Shown here: in pieces, positions 25,401-33,689 of the stretch
Numbering within the stretch: position 1 is the stretch's first letter
Layout: every line of letters begins with the position of its first letter
From: Anolis sagrei
Lineage: Eukaryota; Chordata; Lepidosauria; Squamata; Anolidae
NCBI RefSeq assembly: GCF_037176765.1
Contig: NC_090022.1
Location: forward strand, 230,327,117-230,391,116
Direction: 5' to 3'
DNA: 64,000 nt
Program-made: the position numbers and the translations under genes
The notes under the pieces: generated by a model
The model's input: only the letters and a program-made list of their open reading frames with translations
Told to the model about the DNA's origin: nothing
Database searches by the model: none

Positions 25401-28317
25401 CTCAAATGTTGGAATCAGATGGACATCTCTGGGGAGGATATTCCACATCTGGATTTTTTGTGTGTATGTCAGAAGTGACTTGAGAAACTGCAAGTCACTA
25501 CTGGTGTGAGAGAATTGGCCGTGGATGTTGCTCAGGGGATGCCTGGATGTTTTACTATCCTGTGGGAGACTTCTCTCATGTCCCCTCATGGGAAGCTGGA
25601 GCCGACAGACCAGAGCTCACCCCATCTCACGTATTCGAACCACTAACCTTCAGGTCAGCAGTCCTGCCGGCACAAGGGTCTAACCCATTGCTCCACCACG
25701 GCTCCCTCACAGCTGGATGACCAGAGCTCAAAAGGCCCATTTATAAGTAGCTACCCTCTGAATATCTTATTCATGCTAATAGTATGACACTTGGAGGTAT
25801 CTCATTCATAGTGTCTATCATAACTTGACAGCAATTCACAACAAGAACAATACGGTTCTCTGGATATGGTGGAACAATTAGATTTTGAAACACATCAAGA
25901 AAGCCCTGTGTGCTCAAGCTTTAAGTAGGCATTCTGCTACTGCAGTCCTCCTGCAGCTTCTCCATTGATTTTTTGTAATATCTTCATTGTCCTCCAATCA
26001 TATAAATCCATAATAAAAGGATAAAAGGAAATAACAGAATCATAAAACATGTAAATCCACTGGATGACCTTGGGGATGTCCTACTTTCTCAGTTGTAGAG
26101 GAAGGCAAAGCCAAATCCCCTCGAGTCGGAGATGACTTGAAGGCACACAATAACAACCAAGACTCTTCTCCCTTGCATTTTTACATCCTCATGTGCAATA
26201 TAATCATAACCAATTATCAAAATATTTTGAATCATAACTATGGGTACAATAGGTAATAATTAACATGGCCATCATTCTAAGTAGGACGCTTTTACTCTGG
26301 AACCAAAAGGAATACCTATATTGCAGAATAGTGAAAGAAGTGATGAAACACCAGCTATGAAAGGAATGGTTTTCCTTGGTGCAATGTTAAGCGTATTTAC
26401 TCTGAAGCAACTTCAACTGAGTTCAGTGGAGCTTATCTTCTAATGACTGTGCTTAAGGCATAACTAATGTCCATTTCCTTGGTAATAAGCTTCACAGTTC
26501 ACAGAGGTATTTGTTTTCAGTTAGTGCTGTAGTTACTTGTTGAAGTCTGTATTGTATCATTTAGGTTGGATCTACACAGTTGTATATCTCAGGGTCTGAT
26601 CCCAGGTGATCTGCTTTGAACTGGATTATATGAGTCTACACTGCCAAATAATCTGGGATAAGCAGATAATCTGGAATCAAATCCTGGATATAGGGAAGTG
26701 TAGATCCAGGCCCTTTTACACAGGCCCTGTATCCCAGGCTCTCTTCCCAGGTTTTCTGTTTATCCCAGATTATCTGGCAGTATGGACTCATGTAATCCAG
26801 TTTAAGGCAGAAAACCTGGGATCAGATCCTGGGATATAAGGCCTGTCTGGAAGGGCCCTGCGCTTGCCTTGTGTATGCATGAACATGTATGTGTGTATGT
26901 CTCTTTGTGTTTTGCTGAAGACATTGTAAAGAGTTATATTTTATTATTTATGCATGAATTGAAGACCGAACTTGATTCATTTTAATATTAAATAAGAAGA
27001 GTTCTCTGGCAGGCTTTACTAGTATTAGCCAAGGCATTTGTTTGTGTTGAACCAGTCACAAATATCAATGGAGTTCAGTCCTCTTTAGACTGTGCAAGTC
27101 TAAATGCATCTTCTGGTGCATCTTCTGTTTCATCAGAAACTAAGTTGGGCAGTTTGACCTTTACATGGATCTATGGGCCATCTTTGACCTTGACAGCACT
27201 AAAGATGGCAGACAGGACAGCAGGCTATTCTTGTTTCTTTCAGCTGTGTTCATAGTGTTAAAGCAACATATATGGATTGCATAATCAACATTACTGGCAT
27301 AGCTGCAATGCAACAACTAAGTGGTACAGGTTTATTCCAATTACTAAATTCCTGAAGTGAGAAGTGTTTTGTTTTCTGGAAAGGCCCAAAAATGCAGGGC
27401 CTGTCGCACTTTTAACAGAGGCATCCAAACGAAGCCTCATTTTACCATGGTTATTCTGAATTAATTCAATACCCTATTATATCCTCCAAAACTTAGCAAA
27501 ATCGCTTCCCCTCCTCCTCATCTCCTAGTGTGTCATTTCCACGCTCTAGGAGGACTCAGGGCAACTTAATGGCGGGGTGGCCCGATAAGTCTTTATTTTA
27601 ATTAAGGCTTGCTTTGAGGGGTTTTGGGGTGGCTGGGTGCCATCCTAGAATGACATTTAGACACTCCCCTCCCCCCGGCAAAACCTGAGTTTTGTAAAGG
27701 GGGGGGGGGGTGGATTTGAATGCTGTCTGGAAGCTCCCTGAATTATAGAATACTTGTATCAGGTTTTGTTTACAGTTTTATTCCATTTTCCCCCTCTTAA
27801 TATAGCAAATAGCTCATTGAGAGACAGTAACACAGATATTTATTTACTGTTACAATTCATTTTGATTCTAAGATTAGCATCTCTTCATTCCAGTAAAAGT
27901 TATTTTATGACAACAGCTCCCTGAATTCCCCAGACAGCATGCTCGTTGCCTGTGCTGGCTAAGATATTCTGGAAGTTATGATCTGAAAAGGTAACTTTCC
28001 CAACTTCTATTCCAACTCCATGAAATATTCAAAGTGCAATTTGAGTTCAGTAATTTAATGCATGAAATGTTGAAGCTGCAGTTCCCCTCATTCCATTAAA
28101 TCTAGTAACATTTATTTCCTTCTTCCCCATTCTGTGCAACTTACATGTGTGCAAGGCCTGCCTTTCGGACTGCTGAAGAGATGGCCTTGATGGCAGTGAG
28201 AATGGAGTTCAGGAGCTGGGTGAGTTCTCCAGTAGCCCCTTTAACCCGTCGTCCTTTCTCCATGACAAACCGGTTCAGGGTTATCATATCAGTTTCAAAG
28301 GGACTTCTGTCTGACAT
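11962..28317 (-). CDS. FBP2: Fructose-1,6-bisphosphatase 2 (muscle isozyme), complete
   Basis: Hydrolyses fructose-1,6-bisphosphate to fructose-6-phosphate in the cytosol of muscle-type cells. Coding exons in transcript order are 28145-28317, 23853-24015, 22651-22743, 21454-21594, 19473-19610, 14490-14609 and 11962-12156. They sum to 1023 nt, or 340 aa. The start ATG (28315-28317) opens [11 protein letters not shown]. All junctions have GT/AG and match the family's intron positions. Key parts are SEEN (metal-binding acidic pair), [11 protein letters not shown] (catalytic metal site), [12 protein letters not shown] and the KKKGK basic run. Muscle identity is supported by Glu in GDEQKK (Gln in liver) and by STGQG before FMLDP. 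Oddities are one extra Ala in the AMP loop (KGATGEL, usually KGTGEL), Lys replacing the AMP-site Arg (IYKK versus IYRK), and Met-Phe where LY is usual after AH. The paralogue FBP1 lies 8 kb upstream in the same orientation. Confidence 0.97.
12305..12712 (+). mobile_element. CR1 LINE 3' end in FBP2 intron 6
   Basis: Encodes the amniote CR1 C-terminus with [38 protein letters not shown] and [11 protein letters not shown]. It ends in the characteristic CTCTATGATTCTGTGATTC octamer-like tail. It is antisense to FBP2 and 5'-truncated. Confidence 0.9.
12713..13434. other. FBP2 intron 6 sequence, nothing recognised
   Basis: No repeat family or exon seen in this stretch. Confidence 0.5.
13435..13970 (-). 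mobile_element. L2-type LINE 3' end with (GAT)n tail
   Basis: The minus strand encodes [20 protein letters not shown] followed by [11 protein letters not shown]. The 3' UTR contains GAGCCGCCCCGAGTCCCTCT and TATAAATAAAG, and the element ends in a run of about 10 ATC/GAT triplets at 13436-13466. It lies in FBP2 intron 6 in the same orientation as the gene. Confidence 0.8.
14715..14905 (+). mobile_element. 5S rRNA-derived SINE (SINE3 type)
   Basis: 14715-14812 aligns to the 3' two-thirds of 5S rRNA: TCTGATCCTGGAAGTCAAGC, GGACAGGAGACTACCAGGAA and GGTGCTGTAGGC correspond to its internal control region. It continues into the tail GGAAGGCAATGGCAAACCCC ... CTAAGAAAACCCTGTGAAAT used by other SINEs here. 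It lies in FBP2 intron 5 and is diverged. Confidence 0.75.
15127..15250 (-). mobile_element. L2-type LINE 3' tail
   Basis: Reverse-oriented tail with TTTATTTATATTCCGCTCTT and CTAAAGGACTCAGAGCGG, as in the other L2 ends of this window. Confidence 0.6.
15290..15630 (-). mobile_element. Sauria-type SINE, diverged
   Basis: Minus copy with GGTACCTATTAATTTATTCA, CGAATTGCTAGGTTGGCA, AGATTCGAACTACTGACC and a head ending GGATTTAACCCATTGCGCTA. The tail side is atypical, so this may be an older subfamily. Confidence 0.6.
15640..17437. other. FBP2 intron 5, nothing recognised except a C-run
   Basis: About 1.8 kb without an identifiable element, apart from a homopolymeric C run at 16370-16388. Confidence 0.5.
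17438..17520. mobile_element. hAT terminal fragment
   Basis: Starts CAGTGGTCTTCAAATTTTT and reads into GGGCCAGTTCACTGCAC. It resembles one hAT end only; no second end was found. Confidence 0.35.
17633..17690 (-). mobile_element. SINE tail truncated by a MITE
   Basis: GTTGTTGTGTGCCTCCAAGT, CATTTCAGACTTAGAGC and AACCCTAAG match the tail of the MIR-like and 5S SINEs elsewhere in the window. The rest is cut off where the next MITE begins. Confidence 0.5.
17691..18200. mobile_element. 510-bp non-autonomous DNA transposon
   Basis: Short inverted ends GGATCTACACTACCC and GTGTAGATCC, with TATCCCAGGAT at the left and GTATCCCAGT at the right. The interior is unlike the short palindromes and includes several AAGGGGAAAAGG / CCTTTCCCCC type inverted motifs. 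Related ends occur at 21280, 26567 and 58742. No coding frame. Confidence 0.6.
18205..18990. other. FBP2 intron 5, nothing recognised
   Basis: No gene or repeat family identified, apart from a short TATAATA run near 18314-18330. Confidence 0.5.
18995..19157 (-). mobile_element. Sauria SINE, head half
   Basis: Contains TGATCTACTCACATTTGCAT, TTTTCGAACTGCTAGGTTGC and a tRNA-like head ending AACCCACTGCACCACC. The 3' tail half is missing. Confidence 0.8.
20103..20213. repeat. (TTC)n microsatellite with interspersed AAT
   Basis: About 110 bp of CTT/TTC triplets with TTCTAA variants. It directly follows GGGGTATAAATAAAATTATT, a LINE-type 3' end, so it probably grew from that tail. Confidence 0.8.
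20290..20470 (+). mobile_element. LINE (L2/CR1-like) 3' tail
   Basis: GTGAAGCGCCTTGATTCGGG followed by GTTATAAATAAAG resembles the LINE 3' UTR end seen in the L2 copies, but it is more diverged. No coding portion is visible. Confidence 0.5.
20480..21080. other. FBP2 intron 4, nothing recognised
   Basis: No repeat or exon recognised. Confidence 0.45.
21092..21126. mobile_element. hAT MITE left-end fragment
   Basis: CAGTGGTTCTCAACCTGTGG GTCCCCAGATG matches the left end of the 2263-2399 element and then stops abruptly. Confidence 0.7.
21280..21366. mobile_element. Truncated palindromic MITE
   Basis: CTACCCTATATCCCAGGATA, CAGATTATCTGGCAGTGTAG and CCAGTTCAAAGCAGAT are arm elements of the palindromic MITE family. 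It lies 90 bp from FBP2 exon 4. Confidence 0.6.
21783..22412 (+). mobile_element. Possible LTR-type retroelement relic, copy 1
   Basis: About 630 bp, homologous to an inverted copy at 31655-32321. It begins TGTTGGAAATGACAACC. TTTCCTAACA at 22228-22237 mirrors that start, giving the TG...CA pattern of a solo LTR of about 455 bp followed by shared sequence. It has no coding part. The family is unproven, and the copy looks like an old fragment. It lies in FBP2 intron 3. Confidence 0.4.
22420..23560. other. FBP2 introns 2-3 outside exon 3, nothing else recognised
   Basis: Apart from exon 3 of FBP2 (22651-22743) I see no identifiable element in this stretch. Confidence 0.45.
23564..23711. mobile_element. 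Palindromic MITE, 148 bp
   Basis: Arms GGCCGCTTCTGCACTGCCA and TAGCAGTGTAGAAGGGGCC, with central TTTGAACTGGATTATATGAG. A run of Cs (23722-23738) follows directly. Confidence 0.8.
24255..24692 (+). mobile_element. L2-type LINE 3' end
   Basis: Encodes the [17 protein letters not shown]-type C-terminus (TGGTGGCCCCTCAGCTGTGG region). The 3' UTR has GTAAGCTGCCTTGAGTCC and ends GTAAATAAATAAAT. It lies in FBP2 intron 1, antisense to the gene. Confidence 0.8.
24727..24868. mobile_element. Palindromic MITE
   Basis: Arms around CAGTGCCATATAATCTAG and GATTTTATATGGTAGTGTAG, with the family's central TTTGAACCGGATTATATGAG. Confidence 0.75.
24910..25004. mobile_element. Truncated palindromic MITE
   Basis: CCATATAATCTGGTTCAAAG and ACATGGCAGTGTAGATGGGG represent about one arm of the family. 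Confidence 0.6.
25455..25712 (-). mobile_element. tRNA-derived SINE in FBP2 intron 1
   Basis: T-rich tail, GACTTGAGAAACTGCAAGTC, GTATTCGAACCACTAACC (B-box region) and head GGTCTAACCCATTGCTCCAC. Flanked by CTGGAT at 25449-25454 and 25713-25718. Confidence 0.85.
26052..26158 (+). mobile_element. MIR-like SINE, 3' part
   Basis: CACTGGATGACCTTGGGGAT, AGGAAGGCAAAGCCAAATCC and GATGACTTGAAGGCACACAA match the core and tail of the MIR-like SINEs in this window. Confidence 0.6.
26567..26858. mobile_element. Two adjacent palindromic MITEs
   Basis: The first unit runs from TGGATCTACACAG to GAAGTGTAGATCCAGG (to 26709). The second runs from about CAGGCCCTTTTACACAGGCC to GCCTGTCTGGAAGGGCCC. Both carry TATCCCAG / CTGGGATATA pairs. 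Confidence 0.7.
26860..28140. other. FBP2 intron 1 near exon 1, nothing recognised
   Basis: No clear element. G and C runs occur at about 27668-27676 and 27700-27711. Confidence 0.45.
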
Positions 28318-28560
28318 CTTGACTAGCAAGTGAGTCTATTTTCTTAGGTAGAATCAAGTACTGTAGTTCCTTTCTCCTCGCTGCTATTGCCGCTCAGTGA
28401 CAGTTTTATTTTAAGGAGAAGAGGTTGGCTTGCATACTGGAGATGGTTAAGTAAAAGGTTCCCAAGTCCACGTGACTTAAATACTTGGAACAGACCTGCA
28501 ATACAATTCCTCTGGTCTTCAAGGCTTCAAGACAGCGGCTTATATACCACTGAATAAACA
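28318..28560 (-). promoter_or_regulatory. FBP2: FBP2 5' flank with TATA box and E-box
   Basis: On the minus strand a clear TATATAAG lies at 28539-28546, which would place the start site near 28510 and give a 5' UTR of about 200 nt. A palindromic CACGTG lies at 28469-28474, next to a second TATA-like TATTTAAG just upstream of it. The ATG has A at -3 (GTCAAGATGT). Unlike FBP1 there is no CpG-rich island. Which TATA-like element is used is not known. Confidence 0.5.
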
Positions 28561-28884
28561 CTGTCAGTTTATTATTACACCAATACTAAAATCAAACAAA
28601 ACAAAATGTTTATTGAGGGAAACAAATGGTCTGCCCATGCAATTCAATGTCCTCCTCCTGTCCCATCAGCTGTCAAGCTCCAAAAGCAGCTATTGCTGCA
28701 GCTGTTTACCATGTTGAGGCAAGATTTATTTATCTATCGTATCAGGAGCGAGCCAAGGGTACAGTTTTACTGTATTTTAAAAAAACACAAAGTTTAAAAA
28801 ACTTTGCATTATATTAAATGTCCTTTGACCAGTGGCTGGCCACTTGGAGTACTTCTAGTGTTGCTGTAAAAAGGTCCTCCATTG

Positions 28885-29125
28885 TGCATGTGGCAGGACT
28901 CAGACTGCATTATAATAGGTAGTCTGTGGTTTGCTCTTCGCCATACTCGTGCATGTTGTGGACTCCACTTTGTGGCCCCATTTCTTAAGACTGGCTCTGC
29001 ATCTTGTGGTGCCAGAGCGCCTGTTCAGATCCTTCCAAGTTGCCCAGCTTTCTGTGTGCCCAGGCGGGAGTCGCTCATTTGGTGCTAGCCATGGATTGGG
29101 GTTCCAGGTTTTTGTCTGCCACATT
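28885..29125 (-). mobile_element. Retroelement coding fragment, family uncertain
   Basis: The minus strand encodes PPGHTESWATWKDLNRR, then RASLKKWGHKVESTTC and KSKPQTTYY. It resembles the LNRLRTGVGR...KWG...CxCG...QT pattern common at the end of non-LTR retroelement polyproteins. I cannot name the clade. It lies just upstream of FBP2. Confidence 0.45.
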
Positions 29126-29712
29126 TGGGCTCTTGCTTGCTGAGGTGTTCCTACGAGTATATCTGTATATCTTAGAAAACTATTTCGTGATTTAAGGCGT
29201 GGGTGTGCTGCCTGATGAACAGGGGATGGGCTGCCTTAGTCCTTTCACTATTGGCTGCTACTTCCCAGCGGATGTCAAGTAGTGCAATACCAGCTAAACA
29301 GTGTAATTTCTCTAGTGGTGTAGGGTGCAGACAACCTGTAATAAGAGGTAAGATGATTCAGATCATATAAGAAGCAGGTGATCTAGGGAAAGACATCATA
29401 GTACATAGTACAATCACAGATAGAGAGCCCCTCCTTTATTCTTCCTCTTGGAGCCCAGATCAGCAACATTTTCATCATCTGAATTGACCACTCTATTCTT
29501 GGAGCTTATTAGCTGCTGGGAGAGGTTTTGGGTGGGATGCAAAGAGATCCCAGCAGCCTGGCCAAAAATAGATACATGTATGCATAATCTGCACTATCAT
29601 ATGTCACAAAGAGGTTGCTACACCAGGAGTGTTTTAATTTTACCATGGCATGAGATTGTAATAGGAGACCACCAGTGCATAACATATTCCATAGGCTATA
29701 TTTCACAGAAAA

Positions 29713-29975
29713 GTAAAGGTAAAGGTTTCCCCTGACGTTAATCGTGTTCGACTATGGGGGGTGGGGGTGGTACTCATCTCCATTTTTAAGATGAAGAGCC
29801 AGCTTTGTCCGTAGTCACCTTTTAGGTCATGTGGCCAGCATAATTGCCTGGAGCACTGTTATCTTCCCACAGAAGCGGTACCTATTGATCTACTTACATT
29901 TGAATATTTTTGAACTGCTAGGTTGGCAGAAGCTGGGCTTAACAGTGGGAATTCCCCTAGCTCCCACTGTTAAGC
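29713..29975 (-). mobile_element. Sauria SINE, truncated at a hairpin
   Basis: Tail GTAAAGGTAAAGGTTTCCCC, then GGTCATGTGGCCAGCATAAT, CGGTACCTATTGATCTAC and TGCTAGGTTGGCAGAAGCTG. The tRNA head is missing. The copy ends in a 14-bp inverted repeat, GCTTAACAGTGGGA / TCCCACTGTTAAGC (29937-29950 and 29962-29975). Confidence 0.8.
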
Positions 29976-29999
29976 TGGCAAATTCACATTTGAATAGGT

Positions 30000-30075
30000 T
30001 TTTCCCAAGAAAATCTCATGAAATCCATGTGATCGCCGTAAATCAACAGACAACTTGAAGGCAAACACACAAAGA
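30000..30075 (+). mobile_element. SINE tail fragment (MIR-like/5S type)
   Basis: CCAAGAAAATCTCATGAAAT and CAACTTGAAGGCAAACACAC match the shared SINE tail. Confidence 0.5.
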
Positions 30076-30164
30076 GCTAACTGATTTACCCAGTTAGCAG
30101 AGAGGTTAATAACTGCCTTCTCTTATGTCAGACTGCCAACCTCTCTCACATGTCTTGAGGGTAG

Positions 30165-30500
30165 TTACATTGGCAAGTGGATGGAGGGTGGTCTTTTCTG
30201 CAGTTGCTCCACATATCTGGAATGGGTTGCCATCTCGGATCCATCATTACAAGGCCTTAGGAAAATGCTAGTGCTTCAGCACTTCTTTAAAAATATTTAA
30301 TTGAACTATTCTTATTTCTTAGTATTTAACTTAGAGTGTATATTGCATTTTAGTACTCTCTAAACTGGATATTTGCTAATCCCACCCTCCCTATTTAAAT
30401 CTTACATGGGATTTTACTAAGAAAGGTTGGGCCCATAAAGGCAGAATGTTGAAGAAATCAATAATGGCAGGATTAAATTGTGCGTATTTAAAGTAATTAA
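30165..30500 (+). mobile_element. Old L2-like LINE 3' end
   Basis: GGTCTTTTCTGCAGTTGCTC and CATATCTGGAATGGGTTGCC correspond to the FSVVAPRLWNSLP stretch. It is followed by an AT-rich 3' UTR and GGCCCATAAAGGCAGAATG. Strongly diverged. Confidence 0.5.
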
Positions 30501-30509
30501 TTAAAATTA

Positions 30510-31650
30510 AATTGTGATAGAAACATATGACAATGGAGGTTTCAGCAGTAGTATAAAACAGCAGGATATAATAGAATATAGTATAATTGGTAAAATCAAT
30601 GTATGTAAGGATAAACCCAAACTCCTCTAAAACTGCCTATTCCTAGGGCTCCATAAAACACAATCTCCTCGTGCAGTTGAGACTGTTTCCAAGAAAAGCA
30701 AGAACTTCATTAACAGAGCAAATCTATTCATTAATGAACCTCATTAACAGAGCAAATCTATTCACATAAGTAAGCCTCACTGAATTCAGTTGGACTTAAT
30801 TCCAGATAAGTGAATACAACATACTTTCTAAAAATCCCAAGTCTATGACTTTAGAAATTATCCCTTTGATAAACATGGAGCTGTTGCTGAGCCCAACTCA
30901 CAGCAGATGCTTCACTTTGTCCACAGTGATTTCTCAGGGCTACTTGAGCAGCTGTACTGTGTTTATCAAAGGGCAAATTGAGAACTTTTTTGCACTTGAG
31001 ACTGGCCCAAAGCAATTCTAAATTTAGCACAGCACCAGGAAAGCTAGCCCGTTCTTATATTGTCATGTCTAAAAGTACCCAAGAGCATTCATTCCCTTTG
31101 GTGATCCTTTTGTTTCATTATGGTTTCTATCAATGCTATATTGATGCCCATTTAAAAAAAAATAGAGGATTACTGTTGAATGGGAAACATGGGCTTCTGT
31201 TTCTATATTGGTTTCAACCTGAATTGCTGAATTCCTTTTTTCTTTTCTTTTTCTCCTTTATTTCTTTTTTGTTATATCCAGTAATTACCGTGTTGTACAT
31301 TCACTTTGAACTTGATGGTGAAAAGTATTCAAAAACATCTACTAAAGTTTACTAAGCAAGTTCTTTAACCAAGTGGAAACTTGTTTCAGTGGCTGGGAAA
31401 ATGTAAATGTAACCAACCAATAAAGAAGGAATGGTTTTTAGTTTAAGATGCATAGAAACTGCTATTCGTGTTACAAAACATTTTAATCATTGCTTATCGC
31501 TTATTCTGCCTCTTATACGCATTTAAGAAGTAAATCCCATTTGTTTGTCTACATAGTATAAGATATGCCATGTAATATGTAACCAAATGGTGGCTGCATT
31601 ATCCTCACACGTTTTTCCAAATATTATCTCATTATAATCTATGGAAGTAT
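30510..31650. other. Intergenic FBP1-FBP2, nothing recognised
   Basis: AT-rich. No exon or repeat family identified. Confidence 0.45.
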
Positions 31651-31654
31651 GCAA

Positions 31655-32321
31655 AAAAATTGGGAAAGGGCATTCATAACGTTTTGGAAAAACACCCTTT
31701 GGAGACAATAACTTTTAGAAAAACATGACCTTTCAGAGAAGAGCCAAAAACCCTTTAGAGTAGAACCTTCTCTTGTTTTATACAACCAGACATAATTATG
31801 CAAGGAATGGTTTCAGTTGTTAGACTGAATAGCCTGTTATCCCTGATCTGTTAGGAAAACAGAGATTTGCCAGTGCATAAAACAGCAGAGCTTTAGAAGT
31901 GTTTTTCCATAAAACAACTTTTCCATAAAACAACTTGTTTTTCATCATGTATTCAAGAGACAAAAATGAAGTAAACTTGGATAAAAATAACATTTGGTTT
32001 ACTCACAACCTTCATGTGTTCAGCATACACAGGTACAAAACTTATCAGTCCAGTTTCAGATATGTTTGAGATATTCTCTGTGCCATCTAGCCGGGGCATC
32101 TTTCTTATAACAAAAACAGCTATCAACAGGTCACATAGTCAAAAGGAGAGAGAGAGCGCAAGAGAGAGAGCACGCACATGTGGTATGCAGCCCCTTTACT
32201 TTTCAGAAACCATAGAGTAAGGGAAGCTGCATACCAGAATATACATACAGGAAACAGTAAGTAACAGGGTCATAGACAAACATTACTAGAGAAAGCTTGA
32301 AGAAGGTTGTCATTTCCAACA
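31655..32321 (-). mobile_element. Possible LTR-type retroelement relic, copy 2 (inverted)
   Basis: Reverse-complement homologue of 21783-22412. The TG...CA-bounded part would be 31849-32321, about 473 bp. It carries a short GA-rich expansion near 32140-32175 that the other copy lacks. No coding part. It looks like an old fragment, and the family is not established. Confidence 0.4.
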
Positions 32322-33416
32322 AAAATAAACAGATTAACTGTTTCAGGCTAAACCTGTTTGTACTACTACATCCACCAAATGATTGTGAAACATTGATAGA
32401 ATCTGTGATTAAATGTGGCTGACCGTCAATGCACTTTTCTGTGGCCTTCTTCCCAAACTCACTTTGACAAAATGTATGGCATGTCACTGCATTAAAAGAA
32501 ATGATGGCATTGCTTCAATGTAGTGTAAATATCTACTAATGGAATTTCCTTGCACAACTAGTATCAATGTAGCACAATGTATGTGGGTGATTGTTCAAGG
32601 AACATGACTGATAAACCATTGCAGAAGTGCAATGCAGTAAATAGGAGCAATCAGCATTCATACTTTGATCTGTGTACTTTAATGTATTACTACATAGATA
32701 ATGGTCCCAAATGCACAACTCTACTTGTGCCATTAGCAGGATAAAAGTATTATACAATGACCAAAACAACTCCACATGTATAACTTATATCAGTGAATGC
32801 CACTAACAGGTGCCACATTATGTGGCCCTACTTGTTTCTATTCAATAGATGTCAAGGTTTAGACAAACATGTGTAAATTTCAATGAGTGCCAAGTGATCA
32901 TCTTGTTGACTTTAGCTCCAGTTGTAAGTTGGCAAGCCATACTGTGTTCTGGATGCAATGTGTTCTGGATGTAAGTTTTTGTTGTAAGGAGAAGGATTCT
33001 GTTTTCAATCTGTAACCTTCCAGCTGCTTTTGTCTTTTAAGAGATAGTAAATAGATTAAGAAGAATTAATACAGAAGAATTCTGCAAATCGTTTGCATCT
33101 CATTTCTGGTAACCTTCTTTAAAAGCAGTGTTGCCAGAACAGAAACCTTGTTCTATTGCATGCATGAGTATTGCATCTCATTGAAATCCAGTTTTCCATT
33201 ATTGCTATCCTTATTTTGGAGATTTTTCATGCATTATTTCAAAAAAATTGTACGATATGTTACGTTAAAACACAAATGACAAAATTCTGTGCCTCCAGAT
33301 ATTTTTGACAACTACTACAATACTGTATCAGTGATTATCCTGGGTGGAATTGATGGTAGGCATAGGTTAAACACCTAATAGAGGTGAAGATTCCACCTTT
33401 GACTAAAGAGGACATG
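32322..33416. other. Intergenic FBP1-FBP2, nothing recognised
   Basis: No gene or repeat family identified. Confidence 0.45.
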
Positions 33417-33684
33417 ATTTTTTTTTGTGCCAGGAGTGACTTGAGAAACTGCAACTCACTTCTGGTGTGAGAGAATTGGCCGTCTGCAAGGACATTGCCC
33501 AGGGGATGCCCAGATGTTTCGATATTTTACCATCCTTGTAGGAGGCTTCTCTCATGTCCCCACATGAGGAGCTGGAGCTGACAGAGGGAGCTTATCTGCA
33601 CTCTCTCTGGATTAGAACCTCCGACCTGTCGGTCTTCAGTTTTGCCCGCACAAGGGTTTAACGCACTGCGCCACTGGGGGCTCC
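33417..33684 (-). mobile_element. tRNA-derived SINE between FBP1 and FBP2
   Basis: Full-length reverse copy with tail TTTTTTGTGCCAGGAGTGAC, middle CTCATGTCCCCACATGAGG, box region GGATTAGAACCTCCGACC and head end GCGCCACTGGGGGCTCC. Confidence 0.9.
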
Positions 33685-33689
33685 AAGAT

